A stretch of DNA of 64,000 nucleotides from Methanothrix sp. (GCA_026394565.1 JAPKYA010000002.1:31014-95013), one strand, 5' to 3'; positions 18,131 to 27,998 are shown, counted from the first letter of the stretch. Translations and numbers: made by a program. The notes: a model not told the origin generated them from the letters alone.

Positions 18131-19693
18131 ATGAAGCTCAGAATCGTCTTTGATGTTATCGGCACCGTGCTGAAGATCATGGGGTTGTTGCTATTAGTGC
18201 CGGGATTCGTCTCTGCTTACTACCATGAAACCAGTGGGATTGCCGCCTTTGCCCTGACCTCCCTGCTCTCCATAGGTACAGGCATCATCCTCAGTCGGCT
18301 GGGGACAAAAGGAGATGTGGGCAACAAAGAGGCCTTCGCCGCCGTCTCCTTGGGATGGCTCTCTGCCACTTTCTTCGGAGCTTTGCCCTTTGTATTTCAG
18401 GGCTTGCGGCCAGTCGATGCTCTCTTTGAATCCGTATCGGGCTTCTCGGCAACTGGAGCTACGATTCTGGTAGAATCAAACGCCAGAGGGTACTACATTG
18501 TCAATTCCACTCTGGTCGATAATAGTATCTGCACCGCTCTTATGAATGAGGTGACCGGCGACCTGGCTGGCTACAATATCGCCTTCCAGGCCATGAATAG
18601 CCAAACATTTTACGGCCTGCTCTTCTGGCGCTCCTTCCAGCAGCTCATTGGGGGTCTGGGCATAATTTTGATGGTGGTGGCCATCTTTCCCCAGCTGCGT
18701 GTGGCCGGCCGCCAGCTCTACCGGGCGGAGACGGTGGGACCATCCAAGGAGACCATCACGCCGCGTGCCACGGCCACGGCCAGGATCCTCTGGAAGGTTT
18801 ATCTGCTCTTCAATGCCCTGGAGATCGTCCTGCTGATCGCAGTAGGAATGCCGATTTACGATGCGGTCTGCACCGCATTCTCGACTCTGGCGACAGGCGG
18901 CTTCTCTCCCCAAGCATCCAGCCTGGTCGCCTACCACAGCCCCCTCATAGAGGCCATAGTTGCCGTCTTTATCATCCTCGGCATGTCGAGCTTCACCCTT
19001 CACTACAAGGTGCTGACCTCAGATCGTTTAGCCTGGTTCAGAGATGCAGAGTTCAGGTTCATGCTTGCCATCCTGGCCATCACCACCACAGTCCTGCTCT
19101 TCTTTGGCGGGATAGATGGGGGCCTGATGGAACGCTTCCGGTTTGCCGCCTTCCATGTTGTTTCCATGATGGGCACGTGCGGCTTCGTCAATACCCTGGA
19201 TTATGATAAATGGTCCACAGCCGCCAAGCTGGCTTTGGTCATGGTCATTCTCATAGGAGGCTGCATCGGCTCGACTGCCGGAGGCATAAAGGTAGGACGG
19301 CTTCTGGTGGACCTGAAGTATGCCTACAATGAGCTTCTCCATATGATTCATCCCCATGCGGTGATGTCGGTCCGCCTGGGAGATGCACGGGTACAGGAGG
19401 ATATCTTGCGACCCATGCTCTTCTACTCCTTCTTCTACCTCGCAACCTGGCTGGCTCTATCTCTGGTCCTGGCCATGGTCTCAGTCGGCGATTCGCGGGT
19501 GGACCTCATGGTGGTGGCCTCGGGAATTGCCTCCTGCATGGGCGGCGTGGGTCCGGGCTTTGGCATTATCACCTTTGATTGGTCGCAAATGTCGAATGCT
19601 GGCAAGATGATAGGCTTCTTTGCCATGTACATCGGCCGGCTGGAGCTGATGCCCATATTCTTATTATTTATCCCGGAACTGTGGAGGAAATAA
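18131..19693 (+). CDS. trkH: Trk-type potassium channel subunit TrkH (copy 1)
   Basis: 520 aa K+ channel subunit of the TrkH/KtrB family with four M1-P-M2 units. Pore-loop signatures include SVSGFSATGATILVE, FSTLATGGFSPQ, MMGTCGFVNT and CMGGVGPGFG; the third unit shows IGGCIGSTAGGIKVGR, the gating region. GGGGAGGGGAG gives a strong binding site before ATG 18131. One base separates it from trkA. With the second copy at 21098 it brackets trkA, so one regulator may serve two channels. Confidence 0.93.
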   Translation: MKLRIVFDVIGTVLKIMGLLLLVPGFVSAYYHETSGIAAFALTSLLSIGTGIILSRLGTKGDVGNKEAFAAVSLGWLSATFFGALPFVFQGLRPVDALFESVSGFSATGATILVESNARGYYIVNSTLVDNSICTALMNEVTGDLAGYNIAFQAMNSQTFYGLLFWRSFQQLIGGLGIILMVVAIFPQLRVAGRQLYRAETVGPSKETITPRATATARILWKVYLLFNALEIVLLIAVGMPIYDAVCTAFSTLATGGFSPQASSLVAYHSPLIEAIVAVFIILGMSSFTLHYKVLTSDRLAWFRDAEFRFMLAILAITTTVLLFFGGIDGGLMERFRFAAFHVVSMMGTCGFVNTLDYDKWSTAAKLALVMVILIGGCIGSTAGGIKVGRLLVDLKYAYNELLHMIHPHAVMSVRLGDARVQEDILRPMLFYSFFYLATWLALSLVLAMVSVGDSRVDLMVVASGIASCMGGVGPGFGIITFDWSQMSNAGKMIGFFAMYIGRLELMPIFLLFIPELWRK

Positions 19694-19694
19694 C

Positions 19695-21014
19695 ATGCGC
19701 ATCTTGATCACCGGAGCTGGCGAGGTAGGTTTTCTCATAGCCAGCGAGCTTTACGCGGGTAATGATGTAACCGTCATAGACAAGGACCCGGCTGCCTGTG
19801 CCAGGCTGCAGGATATGGATGTGAAGGTCTTGCAGGGCAATTCCGCCAATGCCCGTCTGCTCATTACGGCCGGCATCAATAAAGCGGACATAGTAGCGGC
19901 CGTGACCGGCAATGACGAGGTGAATGTGATCACCTGCATCATAGCCAGCCATCTCGGCGTGCGCCAGACCATTGCCAGAGTCAGCAATCCAGAGTATATT
20001 GATCAGCCGGTTCAGGACCGGAAAGAGATAGGCATAAGCTACATGATCTGTCCGGAGCTGGCCATGGCCGAGGATATGGCAAGATCTCTTTATTTTCCGT
20101 CCATGCTCCTGGATAGGGAGCTGGCTGGGGGCAAGGTCGAGCTGATCGAGTTCAAGGTCACCGAAGAAATGCCTCTGCAAGGGCCGGTGGGTGAGGTCAA
20201 GGTCAACCTTCCGGATGGCTGCAAAATCATGGCCATAAACAGAAAGGGAGATATCAGCATACCTTTGAAAGAAGATATGATCATGTCCAATGATCACCTT
20301 TTCCTCCTTTGCGACCCTAAATCTCTTCCCGAACTGAGAAGAATGCTTCACGAAGAGTCCTCACCACATAAGGCCCTGATCGTCGGAGGCGGAATGGTTG
20401 GATTTTACCTGGCGAGCCGGCTGGAGAAGATGGGACTGGACGTGAAACTGATCGAAGTGAATACGGAGCGATGCAGGGAGATTGCTGACAAGCTCTCCGG
20501 TACTATGATCCTCAATGGAGACGGAACGGATATCTCGCTCTTGAGAGAGGAGGGTGCTGAATATATGGATGTGGTCTTCGCTGTCACCGGCCTGGATGAA
20601 AAGAACCTGCTCTGCTCTTTGCTCGCCAAGCAGCTTGGTGCAAAGAAAATCCTCTCCCGTGTTAACAGGTATGATTACATAAGGCTCTTCGAGCTGGTGG
20701 GAGTGGACAGAGCGGTCAGCCCGGGACAGGTAACTGCTGATGCCGTGCTGCAGAGGGTGAGCGGAGGAGAAGAGGTGATAACCCTGAGCGACGAGAGAAT
20801 GGAGCTGGTGGATTTCATAGCCAAGGCCGGAGCCAAAATCATAGGAAAGAGCATCTCCAAAGAGCTGCCCAAGGACTCCATGGTGGGCATGATCTTGAGA
20901 GATGGAAGACCGATGATGCCCGATGACGGCTTCAAGGTCAGGGAGGGAGACCGCGTCTTTGTCATGTCCATGCCGGAAGTCGTCTCCAAGGTAAAGAAGC
21001 TCTTCGTATCCTGA
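19695..21014 (+). CDS. trkA: Trk system regulatory subunit TrkA
   Basis: 439 aa soluble regulator with two RCK units. Each has a Rossmann dinucleotide-binding domain (GAGEVGFLIASEL at residue 7; GGGMVGFYLASRLE near 233) followed by a RCK_C domain. It binds NAD(H) or adenine nucleotides and gates TrkH. Full length for a tandem TrkA. Lies between two trkH genes. Confidence 0.95.
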   Translation: MRILITGAGEVGFLIASELYAGNDVTVIDKDPAACARLQDMDVKVLQGNSANARLLITAGINKADIVAAVTGNDEVNVITCIIASHLGVRQTIARVSNPEYIDQPVQDRKEIGISYMICPELAMAEDMARSLYFPSMLLDRELAGGKVELIEFKVTEEMPLQGPVGEVKVNLPDGCKIMAINRKGDISIPLKEDMIMSNDHLFLLCDPKSLPELRRMLHEESSPHKALIVGGGMVGFYLASRLEKMGLDVKLIEVNTERCREIADKLSGTMILNGDGTDISLLREEGAEYMDVVFAVTGLDEKNLLCSLLAKQLGAKKILSRVNRYDYIRLFELVGVDRAVSPGQVTADAVLQRVSGGEEVITLSDERMELVDFIAKAGAKIIGKSISKELPKDSMVGMILRDGRPMMPDDGFKVREGDRVFVMSMPEVVSKVKKLFVS

Positions 21015-21097
21015 GCATACCTTTTTTATAGCAAGGTGAGAAGAGATCTGCCTACAAAAGGAGGATGCTCTCCGGCCCCCTGGGGCGGCATTGTTCG

Positions 21098-22666
21098 ATG
21101 AGGGTCAGGGTATTTCTTCGGCTATTCGCATCGCTTTCAAAGATCTTAGCGGTCTTGCTGCTGATACCGGGGGCTGTCGCCGCCTATTATGGAGAGACGG
21201 GGGGCGTGATCGCCTTCGCCGTAACATCTCTTCTCACCCTGGCCTCAGGAATAGCCCTGGGACGGCTCTCCACGAAGGAGGAGCCGGGCTTAAAAGAGGG
21301 TTTTGCGCTCGTTGCCCTGGGCTGGCTGGGAGCTGCCTTCTTCGGGGCTCTGCCTTACGTCTTCCTGGGGCTCAGCCTCATCGACGGCCTTTTCGAGTCC
21401 ATGTCGGCCTTTACCACTACCGGCTCCTCCATACTCATGGAGTCGAACGCCCAGGGGTACTGGATCATCAATTCAACTCTTGCCGACAGCAGCTTGGCGC
21501 ATCAACTGGAGCTGGGTCTGGCCTGGCTGATGGAAAACTCCACACTGCTTCAGATAAGAGGCAGCCCTGACAAGACCTACATGGGGCTGCTCTTCTGGAG
21601 GTCCTTTGCCCAGTGGCTGGGCGGAATGGGGATAATACTATTATTCGTAGCCATATTGCCCCGCCTGGGCGTGGCTGGACGCCAGCTCTACCGGGCAGAG
21701 GTGCCGGGTCCTGACAAGGATGCTCTGACGCCGCGCATAAAGCAGACCGCCCGGGTGCTCTGGGTGGTGTACATCCTCATGACCGTAGCTGAGATCGCGC
21801 TACTCTACATGGCAAAAATGCCCCTCTTCGACTCGCTCTGCAATACCTTTGCTTCCATGGCCACGGGCGGCTTCTCGCCGCAGGGCTTGAGCATAGCCGC
21901 TTATAGGAGCTGGATCATCGATGCCATTGTCACTTTATTCATGTTTTTAGCCGGGGCCAATTTCGCCCTGCATTACAGAATGCTCACCTCCGACCGAAAA
22001 GCCCTTGTTAGGGACCCTGAGTTCAGATTCTATACTTTGATCGTACTGGCGACAACATTGATCATCGTCCTCTGGGGTGGATTGGAGGGTGATATTTGGC
22101 GCAAGATTCAGCTGGCGGGCTTCCAGGTAGTCTCCGTCATGACCACCACCGGCTTTGCCACGACGGACTTCGACCGGTGGACGGCAGCGGCCAAGTTCAC
22201 TCTGATGCTGCTTATGATCATAGGCGCATGTGCCGGGTCCACGGGCGGAGCCATCAAGGTGGTAAGAATACTATTGGTTCTGAAGAGCGCCTACCGCGAG
22301 CTGCTTCATTCCCTGCACCCCAAGGCAGTCATTCCTCTGAAGCTGGGGGGGGTTTCTGTCAAGGATGAGGTTCTGCGGCCCAGCAACATCTTCGTGGCCA
22401 CGTACATCATCATCTTTGCCCTGGCATCGCTGCTTTTGGCCATCATCTCCTACGACGATCCGCAGATGAACATCGAGTCTATTCTTTCTGCGGTGGCGAC
22501 TACACTAGGCAATGCCGGGCCGGGCTTTGGCAGTGTGGGACCGATGTTGAGCTTTGCCGAGATTCATCCTGCCGGAAAGATGCTGCTCTTCTTTTGCATG
22601 TGGATCGGCAGGCTGGAGATAGTGACAGCCCTGATGCTGCTGGTGCCGGAGTTTTGGAAGAAATAA
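21098..22666 (+). CDS. trkH: Trk-type potassium channel subunit TrkH (copy 2)
   Basis: 522 aa paralogue of the gene at 18131, with matching pore loops (SMSAFTTTGSSILME, FASMATGGFSPQG, VMTTTGFATTDF, TLGNAGPGFGS) and the gating segment CAGSTGGAIKVVR. I take ATG 21098 (MRVRVFLRLFASLSK) because it aligns with the first residues of copy 1; an ATG at 21065 touches its own AGGAGG and is too close for use. The two TrkH proteins differ in the filter residues around the third unit, so they may differ in K+/Na+ selectivity or regulation. Confidence 0.92.
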   Translation: MRVRVFLRLFASLSKILAVLLLIPGAVAAYYGETGGVIAFAVTSLLTLASGIALGRLSTKEEPGLKEGFALVALGWLGAAFFGALPYVFLGLSLIDGLFESMSAFTTTGSSILMESNAQGYWIINSTLADSSLAHQLELGLAWLMENSTLLQIRGSPDKTYMGLLFWRSFAQWLGGMGIILLFVAILPRLGVAGRQLYRAEVPGPDKDALTPRIKQTARVLWVVYILMTVAEIALLYMAKMPLFDSLCNTFASMATGGFSPQGLSIAAYRSWIIDAIVTLFMFLAGANFALHYRMLTSDRKALVRDPEFRFYTLIVLATTLIIVLWGGLEGDIWRKIQLAGFQVVSVMTTTGFATTDFDRWTAAAKFTLMLLMIIGACAGSTGGAIKVVRILLVLKSAYRELLHSLHPKAVIPLKLGGVSVKDEVLRPSNIFVATYIIIFALASLLLAIISYDDPQMNIESILSAVATTLGNAGPGFGSVGPMLSFAEIHPAGKMLLFFCMWIGRLEIVTALMLLVPEFWKK

Positions 22667-22721
22667 GATGTTTTTCAAGGAGTTTGGCGAAAGCTTCGTC
22701 TTCAACAACGCCGGGACGGTC

Positions 22722-22890
22722 CTAGTACAGCGAGGCTCAAATAAATCCATGAATGTGAGTGGATAAAAGAGTCGTCGTGAACGGCTGATTGTTCTTCGCG
22801 CCTTCGCGGCTTCGCGCGAGATTCCTTTTCACGCGAAGGCGCGAAGCCGCGAAGTCAAACCGTTGGTTTATTTCGGCCTCGCTGTACTAG
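22722..22890. mobile_element. MITE-like element, copy 1
   Basis: 169 bp bounded by a perfect 15-bp inverted repeat, CTAGTACAGCGAGGC and its complement, continuing imperfectly (CAAATAAATCC against CGAAATAAACC). The centre holds a second palindrome: arms 22794-22816 and 22832-22854, each made of three CTTCGCG (or CGCGAAG) units, pairing with two mismatches. TA at both edges could be a target duplication. It has no coding capacity. A related copy lies at 52345-52508. It sits between the convergent trkH and MFS genes. Confidence 0.7.
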
Positions 22891-24338
22891 AGCTTTAGCC
22901 CAAAATGCTTGTGCCCGGGCCGCAGCCCCGAAATCACTGCGGCCAGGAGGGTGACGGCAAAGGAGGCCAGAAAGGCCTCATGCATGCCCGCCTCGAATGC
23001 GGCCAGGGGTGCGCCGCTCATTCCTCCCCCGTAGAGGAAAACGCGGAACATGACGTCCTCGGGAATGCGACTCAGCACCAGGGGAAAGACAATGGCGATG
23101 CTGAGCATCTGGCCGGTGTTCATCAGCATAGAGTTGATGCCCGCGGCCATGCCCCTTTTTTCCGGAGGCACTGAGGACATGATGGCGTTGGTGTTGGGCG
23201 AAGCGAAGAGGCCCGAGCCTCCGCCCATGAGCGCCTGGTAGAGGGCCAGCAGCCAGTAGGGCGTGCTGCTCACTACAGTGCTCAGGCCCAGCAGGCCGAG
23301 GCCGGAGATGAGCAGCCCGGTGGTGGCCAGCCCCCGAGAGCCGTATTTGTCTGAGAGGTAGCCTGAGACCGGCCCCACGAGCATGAATGCGGCTCCGAAG
23401 GGGGCCATCATGATTCCGGCCCAGAGGGGATCGAGGCCGTAAGGCCCCTGCAGGAAGAAGATGAGGACGAAGAGCACAGCGCCGCGGGCGAGGCCGTTGA
23501 TGGCATTGGCGGCACTGGCACAGGCAAAGAGCCTGTCCTGGAAGAGCCGAAAATCCATCATGGGCTGCACGGCCTGTCTTTCCCAGATGAAGAAGGCAGC
23601 CAGGCCGAAGAGGGCAAAGGCAAAGAGAGCATAGACGTAGGCCTGGTCGATGAGCGGAAAGGCCACCAGGGAAGCCGCCAGCAGCAGCGAGCCCAGACCA
23701 AATGTGAAGGTGAGGCTGCCCGGCCAGTCGAAGCGCTGCATAGTAGGCAGGGAGACGGGCTCGCGAAGCCGCAGAATGCCCCAGACGGTTCCGGCAGCGC
23801 CTAAAGGCACATTGATCAGGAAGACCCAGCGCCAGTCGATGGCCGTGAGAATGCCACCAATGACCGGCCCCATGAGAAAGCCTGCGGAAAAGGCGATGGT
23901 GTTCACTCCCAGGCCCAGGCCCACCCGCCCTTTGCGAAAGGCATCGGTGACGATGGCTGCACTGTTGGTGAAGAGCAGGGCACCGCCCACTCCCTGGATC
24001 ATGCGGTATGCCACCAGGTCCCAGCCCTGGAACTGAGGCTGAGAGAGGCCGCAAAGGAGAGAGCCCAATGTGAAAACGGCAAAGCCGGCGTTGTAGAGGT
24101 TCTTGCGGCCGAACATGTCTGCCAGACGCCCAACCACGGGCACCAGCGCCGTGGTGATGAGCATGAAGCCCAGCATCACCCACATGACTGTCATGAATCC
24201 GGCATGAAGCTCTATCATGATATCCGGCAGGGCGATAAGCAGGGCTGAGCCCTGAATGGAGGCGAGCAATGCTCCAACGGTGGTGACGGAGAGCGCAACC
24301 CACTCGTAGCCGCGCCAGTTTTCTTCTTCTGATGGCAT
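22887..24338 (-). CDS. MFS drug exporter, DHA2 (14-helix) family
   Basis: 483 aa with about 14 membrane helices. Family signatures: ALPDIMIELHAG in helix 1, GRLADMFGRKNLYNAG (motif A) and GPVIGGILTAIDWRWVFLIN (motif C and the following loop). Likely a proton-coupled drug or metabolite exporter; substrate unknown. The ATG at 24338 gives MPSEEENWRGYEWVALS; the longer upstream frame runs into the divergent larC gene. The stop codon TAG (complement of 22887-22889) lies inside the terminal repeat of the MITE, so the insertion probably set the present C-terminus (HKHFGLKL). Confidence 0.88.
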   Translation of the reverse strand: MPSEEENWRGYEWVALSVTTVGALLASIQGSALLIALPDIMIELHAGFMTVMWVMLGFMLITTALVPVVGRLADMFGRKNLYNAGFAVFTLGSLLCGLSQPQFQGWDLVAYRMIQGVGGALLFTNSAAIVTDAFRKGRVGLGLGVNTIAFSAGFLMGPVIGGILTAIDWRWVFLINVPLGAAGTVWGILRLREPVSLPTMQRFDWPGSLTFTFGLGSLLLAASLVAFPLIDQAYVYALFAFALFGLAAFFIWERQAVQPMMDFRLFQDRLFACASAANAINGLARGAVLFVLIFFLQGPYGLDPLWAGIMMAPFGAAFMLVGPVSGYLSDKYGSRGLATTGLLISGLGLLGLSTVVSSTPYWLLALYQALMGGGSGLFASPNTNAIMSSVPPEKRGMAAGINSMLMNTGQMLSIAIVFPLVLSRIPEDVMFRVFLYGGGMSGAPLAAFEAGMHEAFLASFAVTLLAAVISGLRPGHKHFGLKL

Positions 24339-24358
24339 AATAGCTGAGGCTAAAGCCG

Positions 24359-24401
24359 GGACCAATTTGTATTTAACGGTATAGACAAAATAATTTGAAC
24401 C
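24359..24401 (+). promoter_or_regulatory. larC promoter, probably leaderless transcript
   Basis: TTTGTATTTAA at about 24365-24375 is a TATA-like box 27-35 nt before the larC ATG, and no ribosome binding site precedes that ATG. A leaderless larC mRNA is the simplest reading. Confidence 0.4.
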
Positions 24402-25604
24402 ATGAAAGTCCTCCTCTTCGACCCCAGCGCCGGAGCCTCCGGAGACATGATCATGGCCTCTCTCCTGGACCTGGGGGCAGATGCCGATGCCGTCCGTGGG
24501 GCAGTTGAGTCGGTAGGCTGCGCGCTGGAGGTCTCCCGCCAGGAGAAGAGCCACATCATGGCCTGCCGGGCTCGTGTCATCTCGGACCGGAGATACCAAT
24601 CACTGGACGAGGCCAAATCCATTCTGCAGAATTCCAGCCTGGAGGGCAAAGCACTGGAAAAAGCGCTTTTTGCCCTGAACATCCTGGCAGTGGCAGAGAG
24701 CCGGGTGCACGGCGTGGCCAAAGAGGAGGCCCGGTTTCATGAGATCGGCGCCCTGGATGCGCTGGCGGATATCGCCGGAGCCTGCGCGGCATGGCATTGC
24801 CTGGCCGCAGAGCGCGTACTCTCCCGGCCCGTCTCTGTCGGCGGCGGCTTTGTACAGTCAGCGCACGGCCTTCTTGCCGTGCCTGGGCCGGCTGCACTGG
24901 AGATTTTGCGATCTCACGAAATTCCCTGGAAGGGGGGCCCGGTAGAAGAGGAGCTGCTCACCCCCACGGGCGCAGCCCTGCTGGCAACTCTCGTCGATGA
25001 GTTTGTGCCAGACTTTCCCCTCATCCGGGCGGAGAGGGTGGGCTACGGAGCCGGAAAAAGGGAGCTGATCCTGCCCAATGTGCTGCGGGCCATAGTCGCA
25101 GACAGCCTCCAGGCGAAGGCAGGGCAAAATCACGGGCCGCAGGGCGATCGCATTGTGCAACTGGAGACCAATGTGGACGATGTGACTGGCGAGGTGCTGG
25201 GCCATTTGATAGAGTTGCTCATGCAGGCCGGGGCCTTGGATGTCTCAGTTCTGCCTGCCCTGATGAAGAAGGGGCGCGCCGGATTTGTGATCAGGGCCAT
25301 TGTCCGGCAGGAAGAGACGGAATTGCTGGCGAAAATTATGATCAGGGAGACAGGCTCCCTGGGCGTGCGTGTTTTTCCCAGCATTCACCGCCTGGTGGCG
25401 GAGCGGGAGCAAAGAAATGTGCCGGTGGAGATATGCGGCCGCATCTACCAGGCTCAGGTGAAGGTGAGCCGGATGGAAGGCGAGCTCTTAAGCGTCAAGC
25501 CCGAGTACGAGGACTGCAAGAGAATAGCTGACGAGACAGATCAGCCGCTACGCATGGTCATCAAAAAAGTGGAAGAGGCGGGGTGGCGGGCAGTAGCCCC
25601 CTAA
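24402..25604 (+). CDS. larC: Nickel-pincer cofactor nickel-insertion protein LarC
   Basis: 400 aa, single uninterrupted frame (in some bacteria the family is split or frameshifted as LarC1/LarC2). It belongs to DUF111/LarC, a CTP-dependent cyclometallase that inserts Ni into the pyridinium-3,5-bisthiocarboxylate mononucleotide of lactate racemase-like enzymes. Conserved parts: FDPSAGASGDMIMA at the N-terminus, HEIGALDALADIAG near 109, VGGGFVQSAHGLL, and ETNVDDVTGEVLGHL near 251. larB and larE are not in the window. Methanogens often keep larC homologues, and the role there is less certain. Confidence 0.88.
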   Translation: MKVLLFDPSAGASGDMIMASLLDLGADADAVRGAVESVGCALEVSRQEKSHIMACRARVISDRRYQSLDEAKSILQNSSLEGKALEKALFALNILAVAESRVHGVAKEEARFHEIGALDALADIAGACAAWHCLAAERVLSRPVSVGGGFVQSAHGLLAVPGPAALEILRSHEIPWKGGPVEEELLTPTGAALLATLVDEFVPDFPLIRAERVGYGAGKRELILPNVLRAIVADSLQAKAGQNHGPQGDRIVQLETNVDDVTGEVLGHLIELLMQAGALDVSVLPALMKKGRAGFVIRAIVRQEETELLAKIMIRETGSLGVRVFPSIHRLVAEREQRNVPVEICGRIYQAQVKVSRMEGELLSVKPEYEDCKRIADETDQPLRMVIKKVEEAGWRAVAP

Positions 25605-25690
25605 TTCGTGCCATCCCTTCTAACATATATCTTATTTTATTACTATGCCGCCGGACCAACTCGCCTCTTTAGCTGCATTGATTCTTATCA

Positions 25691-25716
25691 CTGACTTATA
25701 ATACTAATATAGTCAG
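25691..25716 (+). promoter_or_regulatory. Palindrome upstream of hemL, possible operator
   Basis: CTGACTTATA - ATACTAA - TATAGTCAG is a near-perfect inverted repeat just upstream of a strong TATA box (TATTATATATAC, about 25728-25740). Its place suggests a regulator site for the haem operon. No known regulator motif matched by eye. Confidence 0.35.
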
Positions 25717-25806
25717 GATTGTAGTTGATATTATATATACTTTTCGTAAATAATAATAGTAGCAATCGCAAGTTTGATTAATCTGCCCCGTAGGATTGCT
25801 CTTCTC

Positions 25807-27075
25807 ATGCATATTGACTCCTCCATCCGGCTCTTTGATTGCGCCAAAAAGCTGATGCCCGGCGGCGTATCCAGCCCTGTACGCGCCATCTCACCCTGCC
25901 CCTTTTACACGGCCCGAGCAGACGGCCCCTATTTGTGGGATGTGGACGCAAATCGGTACATCGATTACTGCTTAGCATACGGACCCATGATCTTGGGCCA
26001 TCGCCATCCGGCCATTATACAGGCCGTGACCGATCAGATGAGCCGCGGCTGGCTTTATGGAACGCCCTCCCAGTTGGAGGTTGCTGCGGCACAGAGAATC
26101 ACCCGGCTTTACCCCAGCATGGAAATGGCGAGATTCGTCAGCTCCGGCACTGAGGCCACCATGGCTGCCATTCGCGTAGCGCGCGGCGCTACAGGCCGGG
26201 ATAAAATCATCAAGATCGAGGGTGGCTTTCACGGGGCGCATGACAGCGTCCTGGTGAAGGCCGGCTCGGGAGCTACGACTTTAGGCATTCCCGATTCTAG
26301 AGGCGTGCCTGTCGATACGGCCAAGAACACTCTGCAGGTGCCCTACAATGACCTGGAGGCCCTGGAGAGAGTGCTGAAGAGCAATCCCGGCCAGATCGCC
26401 TGCCTGATCATGGAGCCCGTCTTGGGCAACATCGGTCCGGTGCTGCCGGAGAAGGGCTACCTGGAGGGCGTGCGGCATCTTACCAAGGAGCATGATGTGC
26501 TTCTCATCTTCGACGAGGTCATAACCGGTTTCCGGCTGGCCCTGGGCGGAGCGCAGGAGCTCTTCGGCATTAAGCCCGATCTTACCACCTTGGGCAAGAT
26601 CATAGGTGGGGGCTTTCCCGTGGGCATCTTTGGCGGACGGCGCGATCTAATGGAGCAGGTAGCGCCCGGCGGTGGAATCTACCAGGCAGGAACCTTCAAC
26701 GGCAGTCCTGTCTCTTTAGCCGCCGGCATGGCCACCCTGGACGTCCTGGAAAAGGAAAAAGTTCTGGAGAAGCTCAATGCCACGGGAATGCAGATGAGAA
26801 AAGGGCTGCAAGAGATTGTAGAGGACCTGCGGCTCTCCTACAGCGTTGTCGGCATCGCCTCCATGTTCAAGATATTCTTTGGAGAGGAGCCTCACAATTA
26901 TACACAGGCCCTGAAATGCGACAAAGCCAGCTATCTGGCCTTTTTCCGTCGCATGCTCGATGCCGGCATTTTCCTGACCCCCAGCCAGTATGAAACTGAT
27001 TTCATATCGGCAGCCCATGGCCCGGAGGTAATACAAACCACCCTGGAGGCGTGCCGGTCCTGTCTGAAAAGCTAA
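25807..27075 (+). CDS. hemL: Glutamate-1-semialdehyde 2,1-aminomutase
   Basis: 422 aa PLP enzyme that converts glutamate-1-semialdehyde to 5-aminolaevulinate, in the C5 route to tetrapyrroles. Conserved: [16 protein letters not shown] at the N-terminus, [33 protein letters not shown] and the PLP lysine Lys264 in [14 protein letters not shown]. Start taken at ATG 25807; the frame is open to TTG 25774. First gene of hemL-hemC-cobA/hemD-ahb; its end overlaps hemC by 25 nt. hemA and hemB are not in this window. Confidence 0.95.
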   Translation: MHIDSSIRLFDCAKKLMPGGVSSPVRAISPCPFYTARADGPYLWDVDANRYIDYCLAYGPMILGHRHPAIIQAVTDQMSRGWLYGTPSQLEVAAAQRITRLYPSMEMARFVSSGTEATMAAIRVARGATGRDKIIKIEGGFHGAHDSVLVKAGSGATTLGIPDSRGVPVDTAKNTLQVPYNDLEALERVLKSNPGQIACLIMEPVLGNIGPVLPEKGYLEGVRHLTKEHDVLLIFDEVITGFRLALGGAQELFGIKPDLTTLGKIIGGGFPVGIFGGRRDLMEQVAPGGGIYQAGTFNGSPVSLAAGMATLDVLEKEKVLEKLNATGMQMRKGLQEIVEDLRLSYSVVGIASMFKIFFGEEPHNYTQALKCDKASYLAFFRRMLDAGIFLTPSQYETDFISAAHGPEVIQTTLEACRSCLKS

Positions 27076-27998
27076 TCGTGGGCAGCCGGGGTAGCCCTCT
27101 GGCGTTGCGCCAGACAGAGATTGTGCGGGAGAGGCTTCTATCCCTGGGCATAGAGACGGAGCGGACCCTGGTCAAGACCAGCGGAGATGTATTCCTGGAC
27201 AAGCCTCTGCACCAGCTCACCGGCTTTGGCGTCTTCGTGGCGGAGATAGACGAGCGCATGCTCAGCGGCGAGATCGATTTAGCCGTGCACAGCATGAAGG
27301 ACCTGCCCACAAAAAGGCCGGAAGAGCTGATTATCTCTGCGATATTGAAACGCGATTCGCCCTATGATATAATGCTCTGCAGGGACGGCTCGGTGAAAAG
27401 CTTGGAAGAGCTGAAAGAGGGGGCGACCGTAGGCACCTCCAGCATGCGACGCACGGCGCAGCTGCGCCGGGCCAGGCCTGATCTGCAGATAATAAATTTG
27501 CGGGGAAATCTGCAGACTCGAATTCGCAAACTGTTTGAGGGAGACTACGATGCCATTGTCCTGGCGAAGGCCGGTCTGGAGAGGATGGGACAGGAGTTGG
27601 ATTATGTGCCGCTGGATGGGGAGAGATTCGTTCCCTCAGCCAACCAGGGAACCATAATAGTCGTAGCCAGGAAGGGATCGAAGGCCGAATTTCATTCCCG
27701 ATCGCTGGATGATGCGCACAGCAGAGTTGAAACCATGATAGAGCGTAAGATCCTGGAGACGGTAGGAGGCGGCTGCGTGGTGCCCATGGCTGTGCACGCC
27801 TCAGCCAAGAACGACCAGGCCCGTGTCATTGCCGAGGTTCTCTCCTTAGACGGCAAGAGGTTTGTGCGATTGGATGAAAATATCTCTTTGCAGGAAGGTG
27901 ATCCCCTGAGCCGGGCAGAGGATATGGGGCGAAGGCTCATGATGATGGGTGGACGAGAGCTGGTAGATGAGGCGGTGAAGGTATTTGGCACGCGGTAA
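27051..27998 (+). CDS. hemC: Hydroxymethylbilane synthase (porphobilinogen deaminase)
   Basis: 315 aa enzyme joining four porphobilinogens into hydroxymethylbilane. Signatures: [14 protein letters not shown] at the N-terminus, [31 protein letters not shown] and the dipyrromethane-cofactor cysteine in [13 protein letters not shown]. The GTG at 27051 inside the end of hemL is taken as start because family members begin only a few residues before the VGSRGSP motif. The 3' end overlaps cobA/hemD by 14 nt, so the operon is tightly coupled. Confidence 0.94.
   Translation: MPVLSEKLIVGSRGSPLALRQTEIVRERLLSLGIETERTLVKTSGDVFLDKPLHQLTGFGVFVAEIDERMLSGEIDLAVHSMKDLPTKRPEELIISAILKRDSPYDIMLCRDGSVKSLEELKEGATVGTSSMRRTAQLRRARPDLQIINLRGNLQTRIRKLFEGDYDAIVLAKAGLERMGQELDYVPLDGERFVPSANQGTIIVVARKGSKAEFHSRSLDDAHSRVETMIERKILETVGGGCVVPMAVHASAKNDQARVIAEVLSLDGKRFVRLDENISLQEGDPLSRAEDMGRRLMMMGGRELVDEAVKVFGTR

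Noticed and set aside
22794..22854. Strong palindrome read as a simple intrinsic terminator
   Set aside because: No T-tract follows, and it forms the centre of a repeated element with terminal inverted repeats, so a MITE explains it better.
22978..24303. 441-residue frame on the minus strand within the MFS gene
   Set aside because: It is a shifted frame of the MFS gene in G+C-rich sequence; composition (Arg/His/Pro/Leu-rich) is that of a shadow, and the MFS frame has clear motifs.
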